Source: Poriferisodalis sp965208925 | GTDB lineage: Bacteria; Actinomycetota; Acidimicrobiia; Acidimicrobiales; Poriferisodalaceae | Direction of reading: 5' to 3' | NCBI RefSeq assembly: GCF_965208925.1 | Contig: NZ_OZ242364.1 | Span: 3,534,001-3,598,000 of the forward strand | DNA length: 64,000 nucleotides | The notes under the pieces: model-generated | Told to the model about the DNA's origin: nothing | The model's database searches: none | What the model saw: the letters and a program-made list of their open reading frames with translations, nothing else | Program-made: the position numbers and the translations under genes | Part shown: positions 40,287 through 48,808 of the stretch, piece by piece | Numbering within the stretch: position 1 is the first letter of the stretch | How the letters are laid out: each line of letters opens with the position of its first letter

Positions 40287-42236
40287 ATGCGATCGATGGC
40301 ATCTGCCCACGGCGCGATGGGCCACGACCCAGCCGGCGTCGAGGGACGCCACATAGCGCCGGGCACGGTCCGCCGGGCAGCAGCGTTGGCGCGGCCGTAC
40401 CGGGCGATGCTGTCGGGATTCCTCACGGCGCAACTGCTCGGCGCGCTGGCGTTCCTGGTACCGCCGATCCTGTTCGGGCGCATCATCGACGAGGCCATCC
40501 CGGCGGGAGACCGGTCGCAGCTGAACGTGCTGGCTGCGATCATCGTGGCGGCGGCGTTCTGCGAGGCCGGGCTGTCGTTCATCGAGCGCTGGTGGTCGGC
40601 ACGCATCGGCGAGGGCCTGATCTTCGACCTGCGAGTCAGCCTGTACGACCACGTGCAGCGAATGCCGGTCGCCTTCTTCACACATGTGCAGACAGGGTCG
40701 CTGATCAGCCGCATGAACAACGACGTCATCGGCGCCCAGCGGGCGTTCACGGGCACGCTCAGCTCGGTGGTGTCCAACACGATCGTGCTCGCCACGACGC
40801 TGGTGGCGATGCTGGCGCTGGAGTGGCGTCTGACGCTGCTCGCACTAGCGCTGCTGCCGGTGTTCATTGCGCCGACCAAGCGAGTGGGCCGGCGCCTCCA
40901 AGCGCTGACTCGCCAGGGCATGGAGCACAACGCCACGATGAATACGGTGATGACCGAGCGCCTCAACGTGGCCGGCGCGCTGCTCGTCAAGCTGTTCGGG
41001 CAACATGACGTCGAGCGGGCCGGGTTCAGCCGCACTGCGCGAACCGTGCGCGATATCGGCGTGCGCAGCGCGCTCTACGGGCGAGCGTTCTTCATCGGCC
41101 TGAGCCTCGTGGGGGCGGTCGGCGCTGCGATGCTGTATTGGGTCGGCGCGCACCTGGTGATCTCGGGCGCGCTGACCGTCGGGACGCTGGTGGCCATGGG
41201 GCTGATGGTGGTGCGGATCTACACGCCGCTGACCAGCCTGACGAACGCCCGAGTCGACGTGATGACGGCGCTGGTCTCGTTCGAGCGCGTGTTCGCAGTG
41301 CTCGACCTGCCGAACCCGATTGCGGACCGCTCAGATGCCATCGAACTCGGCGCCGTGGACGGTCGTATCGAACTGCAGGACGTGACCTTCAGCTACCCCA
41401 CTGCCGACGATGAGATGCTGCTCGAGTTGGGCGGCGCGCCAGCGACGCCCGGACAGCACAGCGACGCGCCAGCGACGCCCGGACAGCACAGCGACGCGCC
41501 GGCGACGCCCGGACAGCACAGCGACGCTGCGACCGGTCCGGTACTCGACGGGGTGTCTGCAGTCATCGAGCCCGGCCAGACGGTTGCGCTCGTCGGGCCT
41601 TCGGGTGCCGGCAAGACGACGCTCGCCGCGCTCGTTGCCCGCCTATACGACGTCGACAGCGGCTCGGTGTCCGTCGACGGGCACGACGTGCGCGATGTCA
41701 CGCAAGGTTCGTTGCGCGGCTGCATCGGTGTCGTCTCCCAGGATCCGCATCTGTTCCACGACACCATTGCGGCGAACCTGCGCTATGCCCGGCCTGGCGC
41801 CACTGACGAAGAACTCGCCGAGGCCTGCAGGGCGGCGCACATCGACGAGCTGATCGAGAGCATGCCCGACGGCTGGGACACCGTGGTGGGCGAACGCGGC
41901 TACCGGCTCTCAGGCGGCGAGAAACAGCGTCTCGCTATTGCGCGGGTGCTGTTGAAGCGTCCGGCGATCATGGTGCTCGACGAGGCCACGAGCCACCTGG
42001 ACAGCGAGAACGAGGCGTTAGTGCAGAGCGCGCTCGCAACTGCGCTCGCCGGCCGGACGGCGGTGGTCATCGCGCACCGGCTCTCGACGATCACCGACGC
42101 CGATCAGATCCTGGTGCTCGATCGCGGCCGCCTCGTCGAGCAGGGACGCCATCACGATCTGCTCGCCGCACATGGCCTCTACGCCGACCTGTACCGCACG
42201 CTCGTGGGCACGGATGAACCCGCTGGTGTTGTCTGA
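40287..42236 (+). CDS. ABC exporter half-transporter (MdlB/MsbA-like)
   Basis: A 649-residue half-transporter. Six membrane helices occupy about residues 45-325. The nucleotide-binding domain has Walker A GPSGAGKTT, signature LSGGEKQR, Walker B IMVLDEATSHLD and switch His in IAHRLSTI. Between the first strand (VTFSYPTADDE) and VLDGVSAVIEPG lies an insert with three perfect copies of a ten-residue unit, APATPGQHSD. It probably dimerises and exports lipids or drugs. It lies 57 bp after plsC on the same strand and may export the lipid made by that operon, though this is unproven. Confidence 0.9.
   Translation: MRSMASAHGAMGHDPAGVEGRHIAPGTVRRAAALARPYRAMLSGFLTAQLLGALAFLVPPILFGRIIDEAIPAGDRSQLNVLAAIIVAAAFCEAGLSFIERWWSARIGEGLIFDLRVSLYDHVQRMPVAFFTHVQTGSLISRMNNDVIGAQRAFTGTLSSVVSNTIVLATTLVAMLALEWRLTLLALALLPVFIAPTKRVGRRLQALTRQGMEHNATMNTVMTERLNVAGALLVKLFGQHDVERAGFSRTARTVRDIGVRSALYGRAFFIGLSLVGAVGAAMLYWVGAHLVISGALTVGTLVAMGLMVVRIYTPLTSLTNARVDVMTALVSFERVFAVLDLPNPIADRSDAIELGAVDGRIELQDVTFSYPTADDEMLLELGGAPATPGQHSDAPATPGQHSDAPATPGQHSDAATGPVLDGVSAVIEPGQTVALVGPSGAGKTTLAALVARLYDVDSGSVSVDGHDVRDVTQGSLRGCIGVVSQDPHLFHDTIAANLRYARPGATDEELAEACRAAHIDELIESMPDGWDTVVGERGYRLSGGEKQRLAIARVLLKRPAIMVLDEATSHLDSENEALVQSALATALAGRTAVVIAHRLSTITDADQILVLDRGRLVEQGRHHDLLAAHGLYADLYRTLVGTDEPAGVV
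41436..41525 (+). repeat. In-frame 30-bp minisatellite (3 copies)
   Basis: Three tandem 30-bp units at 41436-41465, 41466-41495 and 41496-41525 differ at only one silent base. Each encodes APATPGQHSD inside the nucleotide-binding domain of the ABC exporter. The unit length preserves the frame, so copy number could vary without breaking the gene. Confidence 0.97.
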
Positions 42237-43113
42237 CGTCCCGTCCCCGTGCTGGCGACGCTGCCGGTGGGTCGTCGCAGCGCTCACCTTCGGTCTGGCA
42301 TCTCTCATGGCGCCGCCGGCTCTCGGGGCCGTCGTCGCCGAGACGCACGCGCGGGTCGACGAACCGATCACCGGACCGTGGGCACCCCCGACGCTCATCG
42401 ACGAGCCCAAGTCCCGCTGGCGCGAGCCCGCGCCCGCCGGCGTCGACTCCCTGTCCTTCCCGCACTTCACTGGGCAGGAGTTCAACGAGCTGTTCCGGAT
42501 GGCTGCGCTGCCGAACCTGTCGTCGATCTCGGCCACGCCGGCGATCACCGAGTCGGCGGAGATGGACGAGCACATTCGTGCTGAGGCCGTCGAGCGCGGC
42601 TACCAGCGCCGGCCGCTCCCCGCGAACTACGCGTTGATGCGCCTCATCGATGACGGGCTAGCGCTGCAGCGGCCTGCCGCTGCTGCATGGCTGGCTCTGC
42701 AGCAGGACGCTGCCGACCACGGTTTCGAGTTGGAGCTGAAGTCCGCCTACCGGGGGCACCGGTATCAGCGAGAGATATTCCTTCGGCCGCTCGAAACGCC
42801 GTACGAGTTGGACGATCTGGCAGAGCGGCTGAAGATGTCAGCGCCGCCGGGATACTCCAAGCACCACACGGGATACGCGATCGACATCGGCCAAGCAGGT
42901 CACCGTCACTTCGGCTCGTCCCCCGCCTACAGGTGGATATCGGCCGACAACTTCGCCAATGCCAAGAAGCACGGCTGGATTCCCAGCTACCCGCCTGACG
43001 GCGGCCGGCAAGGCCCGGTGCCCGAGCCGTGGGAGTTCACCTACGTCGGCGTCGAGGCGATCTTGTGCTTCCACCAGCCCCCCGCCGGCGACGATCCCCT
43101 CTGCAGCAACTGA
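42214..43113 (+). CDS. VanY/LdcB-like D,D- or L,D-carboxypeptidase with altered zinc motif
   Basis: A 299-residue secreted or anchored peptidase: a signal or anchor helix spans about residues 17-38, and the peptidase domain fills the C-terminal 150. The zinc motif SxHxxGxAxD is S215-K-H217-H-T-G-Y-A-I-D224. The usual late motif ExWH becomes E271-P-W-E274, so the third zinc ligand His appears replaced by Glu while the catalytic Glu271 is kept. VanY/LdcB enzymes trim D-Ala or D-amino acids from peptidoglycan stems. The ATG at 42214 overlaps the ABC exporter end by 23 bp, so the two are probably co-expressed. Confidence 0.82.
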   Translation: MNPLVLSDVPSPCWRRCRWVVAALTFGLASLMAPPALGAVVAETHARVDEPITGPWAPPTLIDEPKSRWREPAPAGVDSLSFPHFTGQEFNELFRMAALPNLSSISATPAITESAEMDEHIRAEAVERGYQRRPLPANYALMRLIDDGLALQRPAAAAWLALQQDAADHGFELELKSAYRGHRYQREIFLRPLETPYELDDLAERLKMSAPPGYSKHHTGYAIDIGQAGHRHFGSSPAYRWISADNFANAKKHGWIPSYPPDGGRQGPVPEPWEFTYVGVEAILCFHQPPAGDDPLCSN

Positions 43114-43160
43114 ACTCCCGGCCAGGGAGCGGCGGCAACGTGGCGAGTAGCTTCTAGCGG

Positions 43161-44246
43161 ATGGCTGAGACTGCAACCGAGCGGCGTGATATCGATCCCG
43201 ACCTCCTGAAGAAGCTCGCCTTCCAGGTGTGGACGTACAAGAAGGGCGAGATGGTGTCGGCGATGCTGCACATCGGCGACCAACTGGGGCTGTTCACCGC
43301 CCTCTCGGAGACCCAGCCCGCCACGAGCCATGACCTGGCTGAGGCGACCGGTCTGGCAGAGAGGCTGGTGCGCGAGTGGCTCTATGGCGTGGCAGCGGCC
43401 GGCCTCGTCGATCACGACGATGGCGCCTTTTCGCTGTCGGCCGAGGCCGAGGCACTGCTCGTCGACGAAGAGGGCTCGCTGCACTTCGCCATGGGCGCCT
43501 TTCGCGGAGGACTCGGCGACCAGGTCCTGGATCTGATCCTCGACTCGTTCCGCACCGGCATCGGCATGACCTACGAGCAGCAAGGTCCCCGGGCGGCAGC
43601 CGGCCTTGCCCGCACCACCGGGCCATTCAGCCGCCAGAATCTCACCTCGGTCATCCTGAACGGTCTCGACGGCGTCGTGGACAAGCTGGAACGCGGCGCC
43701 AAGGTGCTGGACGTCGGCTGCGGAGCGGGCGTGTCGGCCTGCTTGATCGCAGAGAAGTGGCCCAATTCCGAGGTCGTCGGCTTCGATCCGTCGGCCATCG
43801 CCGTACAGCAGGCGACCGAACGTGCGGAGGACGCGGGTCTGGAGAACACGACGTTCATCGAGGCCGGCGCTGCCGACGTGCCCGCCACAGGCGACTTCGA
43901 TCTAGCGCTCACGTTCGACTGCCTCCACGACATGCCCCGTCCCGACATCGCGCTGGATGCCATCCGGGCCGCACTCGACGCCGACGGCACGCTGCTCATC
44001 AAGGACATCCGCTCCAAGGGCGACTTCAACCTCGATCAGCGCAACCCAATGCTGGCCATGTTCTACGGCTTCTCCATCACGAGCTGCCTGCAATCGGCGC
44101 TGAGCGAACCTGGCGGCATGGGATTGGGCACCCTCGGCCTCTACCCCGACAAAGCCCGGGAGATGACTGCAGCCGCAGGATTCACACGCTTCACCGAGCA
44201 CGACTTCAACGACGCCGCGAACCTCTATTACGAAGTCCGCCCCTGA
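43161..44246 (+). CDS. SAM-dependent methyltransferase with N-terminal winged helix
   Basis: A 361-residue class I methyltransferase. Residues 20-110 form an O-methyltransferase-type dimerisation/winged-helix region (MLHIGDQLGLFTALSE; TGLAERLVREWLYGVAAAGL). The SAM motif VLDVGCGAGVSACLIAEKWP is near residue 185, with LTFDCLHDMPRPDIALDAIR near residue 255. It resembles actinobacterial small-molecule methyltransferases. Its last 19 bp overlap the convergent permease gene. Substrate is unknown. Confidence 0.85.
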   Translation: MAETATERRDIDPDLLKKLAFQVWTYKKGEMVSAMLHIGDQLGLFTALSETQPATSHDLAEATGLAERLVREWLYGVAAAGLVDHDDGAFSLSAEAEALLVDEEGSLHFAMGAFRGGLGDQVLDLILDSFRTGIGMTYEQQGPRAAAGLARTTGPFSRQNLTSVILNGLDGVVDKLERGAKVLDVGCGAGVSACLIAEKWPNSEVVGFDPSAIAVQQATERAEDAGLENTTFIEAGAADVPATGDFDLALTFDCLHDMPRPDIALDAIRAALDADGTLLIKDIRSKGDFNLDQRNPMLAMFYGFSITSCLQSALSEPGGMGLGTLGLYPDKAREMTAAAGFTRFTEHDFNDAANLYYEVRP

Positions 44247-46015
44247 CGCTCCAAGAGCCACTGCCGGTGGCGCGACCCGCGAACCGCCACGACAGCCGTG
44301 AGGATCTCCGCCTCGAGGTACTGGCGGTGGCCGACGTCGCTGGCGTAGTGCCGCAGCAGCCGCACCGCGGCGTCCCGCTCGATCGCGGTCTCGACAGTCT
44401 CGGCTTCCGGTTCGGCCAGCAGTGCGATGCGCTCTTCCAAGTTCTGGCCGCCGCTCGGAGCGCACACGAACTCCAGCGTGGCCCGCGACCCGTTGATGCC
44501 GAGCGTCACCTGCGCCCAGCGCCGCAGGCCGGCAAGCGCGGACGGGGACTGCTCGCTGATCACCGCGAGCGCCTCCTCCGCGACGGCCTCCAGTCGCTCG
44601 ACGCTGCGGGCGTTGCACCCGCGTCGCTGTGCGAATGCCGTCACGAACTGCCGCAGCTCGGCGGTGCTCGCAGCGGTGAGCTCGATTTCGATGCTTGCCC
44701 GCCGGTCCATCAAGCTGTTCGCCACGGCAGCGATGACCAGAATCAGGCTTCCCGCGGTCAACCCGTTCTGCGAGATGGCCTCCCACACCGCACCCTGCGG
44801 GAGCGAGAGCACCCCGAACTCCACGCTCAACCCGACGGCGAGCGGCGCCACGATGAGCACAGCGTCACGTACGCTGCGCAGCCGCTGCACCGAGCTGATG
44901 ACGACGCGCACCACCAGGGGCACCAGGGCCACGATGACATAGGCGGCCAAGATCGGCCGCGGAATCGCGACCGCAATCGCCCACAGCTTGGGCACGAAGG
45001 CGGCGACCAGGAAGAAGCAGCCGGCGACGATGCCCACGCGGCGCGATGCGCACCGGGTCTGGTTGATGAACGCAGGTCCCACGCCGGCAATGGTCACCGG
45101 CAGGGAGCCCGCGGCACCCGACAGGATGGTGCCGACGCCGGTGCGCCAGTTGGCGCGCTGCAGCTCCCGGAAGTCCAGGGCTCGTGGCGTCCGCCACGAC
45201 ACCAGCCGGGTGTTCGACGAGACGCCTTGGGAGCGGACGAGGATCGCGAACGAGACGATCAGGAACGAGGGCAGCATCGTCACAAAGGTCTGGTAGTGGA
45301 TGTCGATGCCCGGGCTGCTGCCGATGTCGGCCAGGCCCACCCAGGCAGCGTCAGCCACGAGGTCGAAGTCGTAAGCACCCACAGCAATGGCCCCGACCAG
45401 GCCCGCTCCCACCCCCGCCGCCGGGGCCCAGATGCGCCACGATCTCGGTGCCCACAGGGCGATGACCACGATGATTGCCACGGTCACCAGCACGCTGATG
45501 GGCACGAACCAGTCGAGACGGGTTTCCAGCGAGGTGCCTGCGTCGGCGAGCACCGGCACCAGCGATGCGAACGCCAGGATCAGCACCGTGCCCCTCACCT
45601 GCGGCGTCACCACGCGGCGCAGGTACGAGAGCCGCAGGCCGATGACGATCTGGAACAGCCCTGAGACCACGACGAGTGCCGCCAGCGTGGCCGGGCCCCC
45701 GCTGGCCAGCGCCAGGATGCAGAACGGCAGGCTGACGAGGTCCACCGTCGCCACGTAGAGACTCTCGCTGCGGAGCCGCCCGAGTCGCATGGTCAGCAGC
45801 AGGGTGGTGCCACCGCACACGACCATCGAGGCCACGACCGCGCGCGCTGCCACCGCATCGGTCTCGCCAGCGAGCTGGGCGACGAGCGCCGGCAGGATCG
45901 CCAGCGGCACCACCATCAGCAGAGACAGCTGGCCGGCGATGCCCGCGGCTATCCGTCCGGTCGGAATCTCATCCGGTTCGTACGTCGGTGCCAGCGGGGC
46001 ACCACCCGCAGTCAC
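44228..46015 (-). CDS. NCS2-like nucleobase permease fused to degenerate HATPase (RsbW-like) domain
   Basis: A 595-residue protein. Residues 20-430 contain about a dozen hydrophobic segments and NCS2-type sequence, notably GAAGSLPVTIAGVGPAFINQ and, near residue 330, ASRRVGIVAG followed by FVPKLWAIAVAIPRPIL, as in xanthine/uracil permeases. The last 150 residues are cytoplasmic; ELTAASTAELRQFVTAFAQR and SVERLEAVAEEALAVISEQ resemble the start and N-box helix of anti-sigma serine kinases such as RsbW. The ATP-coordinating Asn of that helix and a clear GxG lid are missing, so the domain is probably a non-catalytic sensor. The start is GTG 46015 with AAGG 7 nt upstream. It may sense or regulate nucleobase uptake. 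Confidence 0.75.
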   Translation of the reverse strand: MTAGGAPLAPTYEPDEIPTGRIAAGIAGQLSLLMVVPLAILPALVAQLAGETDAVAARAVVASMVVCGGTTLLLTMRLGRLRSESLYVATVDLVSLPFCILALASGGPATLAALVVVSGLFQIVIGLRLSYLRRVVTPQVRGTVLILAFASLVPVLADAGTSLETRLDWFVPISVLVTVAIIVVIALWAPRSWRIWAPAAGVGAGLVGAIAVGAYDFDLVADAAWVGLADIGSSPGIDIHYQTFVTMLPSFLIVSFAILVRSQGVSSNTRLVSWRTPRALDFRELQRANWRTGVGTILSGAAGSLPVTIAGVGPAFINQTRCASRRVGIVAGCFFLVAAFVPKLWAIAVAIPRPILAAYVIVALVPLVVRVVISSVQRLRSVRDAVLIVAPLAVGLSVEFGVLSLPQGAVWEAISQNGLTAGSLILVIAAVANSLMDRRASIEIELTAASTAELRQFVTAFAQRRGCNARSVERLEAVAEEALAVISEQSPSALAGLRRWAQVTLGINGSRATLEFVCAPSGGQNLEERIALLAEPEAETVETAIERDAAVRLLRHYASDVGHRQYLEAEILTAVVAVRGSRHRQWLLERQGRTS

Positions 46016-46196
46016 GCAATGACCTTAGTAACAATGACTATCCACAAGCTTGGCTGAGAGTCCCGCGCTGCGCGGCCTGGCTCCGGGAGTGAGCACGGGG
46101 TGAACCTCTAGATTGAGAACCCCGCCGTTCGGAGCCGAGCTGCCGCTGCAGTGGCGACCACCTGCCGACGGCGTCGCCAGCAACCGGGAGACGTTC

Positions 46197-48476
46197 ATGG
46201 CTGTTTATGCGAGTACTCCGATCGAGCTGATCGAAGGGGTGTACGCCGGACTCGCCGACGCCGTGGCATTCGGGCGTGAGCGGTTGGGCCGAGCGCTCAC
46301 GCTGTCGGAGAAGATCCTGATCGCGCACCTGTCCCACCGTGAACAGGAGCTCGAACGGGGTGTCTCCTACGTCGACCTGGCTCCCGACCGTGTCGCCATG
46401 CAGGACGCCACTGCACAGATGGCCTGGCTGCAGTTCATGACCGCCGGGCTGGACCAGGTGGCGGTGCCCACCACGACCCATTGCGACCATCTCATCCAAG
46501 CTCGCGAAGACGGCAAGCGCGATCTGCTCGCCGCGTCGGAGAACAACGAGGAGGTCTACGACTTTCTCGAGAGCGTGTGCGCCCGCTACGGCGCAGGCTT
46601 CTGGAAACCGGGCAGCGGCATCATCCACCAGGTCGTGCTCGAGCAGTACGCCTTTCCCGGCGGCATGATGATCGGCACCGACAGCCACACGCCCAATGCC
46701 GGCGGGCTGGGCATGGTGGCAGTCGGTGTCGGCGGTGCCGACGCCGTCGACGTCATGACCGGCTTCGCCTGGAACGTGCGATGGCCAAAGGTCATCGGCG
46801 TGCACCTGACCGGCGAGCTGTCGGGCTGGAGCGCGCCCAAGGACGTGATCCTGAAGGTCGCCGAGATCCTGACCGTTTCGGGCGGCACCGGGGCAATCGT
46901 GGAGTACTTCGGGCCCGGCGCCGAGTCGCTGAGCGCCACCGGCAAGGGAACGATCTGCAACATGGGTGCCGAGATCGGTGCCACCACGTCGCTGTTCGGC
47001 TACGACGCCGCCATGGCCCGCTACCTGACCGCGACGGGCCGAGCAGACGTCGCCGCAGCTGCCGACGCAGTCGCCGAGCATCTGCGCCCGGACGACGAAG
47101 CGATGGCCGACCCTGCCGCCCACTACGACCAGGTCATCGAGATCGACCTGTCGCAGCTGCGGCCCCACATCAACGGTCCCCACACGCCCGACCTCGCCCG
47201 CGAGGTGTCCGCTCTGGGCGCGGAGGCCCAGACCGAGGGCTGGCCGCTTCAGATCAGCGCAGCGCTGATCGGCAGCTGCACGAACTCCAGCTACGAGGAC
47301 ATCACCCGGGCCGCCTCGATCGCTCGGGACGCCGCCGCCAAGGGGCTGCGGGCACGGACTCAGCTGCTCGTGACACCCGGTTCGGAACAGGTGCGAGCCA
47401 CCATCGAGCGTGACGGGCTGCTCGCCGACTTCGAAGCCCTGGGCGCGACCGTGCTCGCCAACGCCTGCGGACCCTGCATCGGCCAGTGGGACCGGTCCGG
47501 CGACGAGAACTACGTGCCCGGCCAGGCGAACGTGATCGTCACGTCCTACAACCGCAATTTCCCCAAGCGAAACGACGGCGATGCCGCCACGCTGGCCTTC
47601 GTCACTTCGCCCGAGACCGTCATGGCACTGTCGCTGGCGGGAACGCTCGACTTCGATCCCGTGGATGGCGTGCTGCACACCGATGCCGGGGAACCGGTCA
47701 CGCTGCCGACGCCTGTGGGCGTCGAGCTGCCGCCGGCCGGTTTCGATCCCGGCGAGAGCGGTTTCGTGGCCCCGCCGGCTGACCGCGGCGGTGTCGAGGT
47801 GCGGGTCTCACCGACGTCAGACCGCTTGCAGGTGCTCGAGCCGTTCGCGGCGTGGGACGGCAGCGATTACGCAGATCTCCCGGTGCTGGTCAAGGCCAAG
47901 GGCAAGTTCACCACCGACCACATCTCCATGGCTGGCCCGTGGCTTCGCTACCGGGGTCACCTTGAGAACATCTCGGGGAACCTGTACCTCGGCGCAGTGA
48001 ATGCCTTCGACGGTTACGACGTAGGGCACGGCAAGAACCAGTTGACCGGCGAGACGCAGCCGTACCCGGAGATCGCGAAGGCGTACCACTCCGCTGGCGT
48101 GAACTGGGTGGTGGTCGGCGACCAGAACATGGGCGAGGGCTCGAGCCGCGAACACGCCGCCATGGAGCCGCGCTTCCGGGGTGGCCTCGTGGCGCTGTGC
48201 CGCAGCTTTGCCCGCATCCACGAGACCAACCTGAAGAAACAGGGCATGCTGCCGCTCACGTTCGCCGACCCCGCCGACTATGACCGCATCGAAGAGGACG
48301 ACCGGATCTCGGTGGTGGGGCTCGCCGATCTGGCACCGGGCCGCCCCGTCACCGTCGAGGTGCGCAAGCCATCGGGCGATACGTTCTCGTTCCAGGCCAA
48401 CCACACGTTCAGCGACGACCAGGTCGAGTGGTTCAAGGCAGGCTCAGCACTCAACATCATCCGCGCCTCGCTCTGA
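46197..48476 (+). CDS. acn: Aconitate hydratase (mitochondrial-type)
   Basis: A 759-residue aconitase that isomerises citrate to isocitrate with a 4Fe-4S cluster. THCDHLIQA near residue 95, GTDSHTPNAGGLGM near residue 160, the first cluster Cys in IGSCTNSSYED near residue 360 and the paired cluster Cys in NACGPCIGQWD near residue 425 are intact. The C-terminal swivel domain has GDQNMGEGSSREHAA. The ATG at 46197 is preceded by GGGAG; a longer reading to 46113 lacks homology. A -10-like TAGATT is at 46109-46114. A strong hairpin terminator follows the gene. Confidence 0.95.
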   Translation: MAVYASTPIELIEGVYAGLADAVAFGRERLGRALTLSEKILIAHLSHREQELERGVSYVDLAPDRVAMQDATAQMAWLQFMTAGLDQVAVPTTTHCDHLIQAREDGKRDLLAASENNEEVYDFLESVCARYGAGFWKPGSGIIHQVVLEQYAFPGGMMIGTDSHTPNAGGLGMVAVGVGGADAVDVMTGFAWNVRWPKVIGVHLTGELSGWSAPKDVILKVAEILTVSGGTGAIVEYFGPGAESLSATGKGTICNMGAEIGATTSLFGYDAAMARYLTATGRADVAAAADAVAEHLRPDDEAMADPAAHYDQVIEIDLSQLRPHINGPHTPDLAREVSALGAEAQTEGWPLQISAALIGSCTNSSYEDITRAASIARDAAAKGLRARTQLLVTPGSEQVRATIERDGLLADFEALGATVLANACGPCIGQWDRSGDENYVPGQANVIVTSYNRNFPKRNDGDAATLAFVTSPETVMALSLAGTLDFDPVDGVLHTDAGEPVTLPTPVGVELPPAGFDPGESGFVAPPADRGGVEVRVSPTSDRLQVLEPFAAWDGSDYADLPVLVKAKGKFTTDHISMAGPWLRYRGHLENISGNLYLGAVNAFDGYDVGHGKNQLTGETQPYPEIAKAYHSAGVNWVVVGDQNMGEGSSREHAAMEPRFRGGLVALCRSFARIHETNLKKQGMLPLTFADPADYDRIEEDDRISVVGLADLAPGRPVTVEVRKPSGDTFSFQANHTFSDDQVEWFKAGSALNIIRASL

Positions 48477-48539
48477 GCGAGCCCCGGGGCCCGAGCGGCC
48501 CGCGAGCGCAGCGAGCTAGAGCGGGCAGCACAACGCGAG

Positions 48540-48568
48540 GAAGCCGGCCCGGGGGGAGGGCCGGCTTC
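48540..48568 (+). terminator. Hairpin terminator after aconitase
   Basis: The arms 48540-48550 and 48558-48568 form a perfect 11-bp GC-rich stem with a 7-nt loop (GGGGGGA), followed by TT. It lies 64 bp after the aconitase stop and ahead of a gene transcribed from its own promoter. Confidence 0.75.
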
Positions 48569-48764
48569 TTCGCTGAGGTCGCTGGGCGTGGGGGACGCTT
48601 CGACCTGTTGCCGGTCGGAGCGGGGGCTCCGATCCGGCACTCGCCCGCCTGGGTGGGGGGACACCGTGCGGCGGTGCGATATGTGAAGCGGTGTGGGGTA
48701 ACCGCTCAGGAGCAAATTACCCCGGCGCCTGTTATCGGGCCAGCAGTTAGCGCAGATAGTTTCA

Positions 48765-48779
48765 ATCTCTTTTGGAGAT
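48765..48779 (+). promoter_or_regulatory. Candidate LysR box (T-N11-A dyad)
   Basis: ATCTC and GAGAT form a perfect 5-bp dyad separated by 5 bp, matching the T-N11-A pattern of LysR operators. It ends 29 bp before the LysR start, a position suited to autoregulation. Confidence 0.5.
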
Positions 48780-48808
48780 GGCCCGCATCCGGGCGCTAGC
48801 GTGGCGGC

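Larger units (their letters stand above)
48477..48808. other. 332-bp intergenic region
   Basis: No gene is evident here. The first 100 bp hold GC-rich self-complementary sequence and the aconitase terminator. The last 60 bp are less GC-rich and contain a LysR-type dyad just before the LysR gene. Nothing recognisable lies between about 48575 and 48740. Confidence 0.7.

Noticed and set aside
41436..41525. Possible CRISPR-like tandem repeats
   Set aside because: The units are contiguous without spacers and remain in frame in an ABC exporter, so this is a coding minisatellite.
43376..45664. Plus-strand open frame of 762 codons across the methyltransferase and permease genes
   Set aside because: It is out of frame with one gene and antisense to the other, rich in Arg/His/Gln, and has no recognisable domain.
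46036..46047. Single DnaA-box-like sequence (CTATCCACA) between the permease and aconitase genes
   Set aside because: One imperfect 9-mer is expected by chance in a window this size and it has no partner box.
46038..47678. Minus-strand open frame of 546 codons opposite aconitase
   Set aside because: It lies opposite a fully conserved aconitase and has typical shadow composition (Gly, Val, His, Arg rich).
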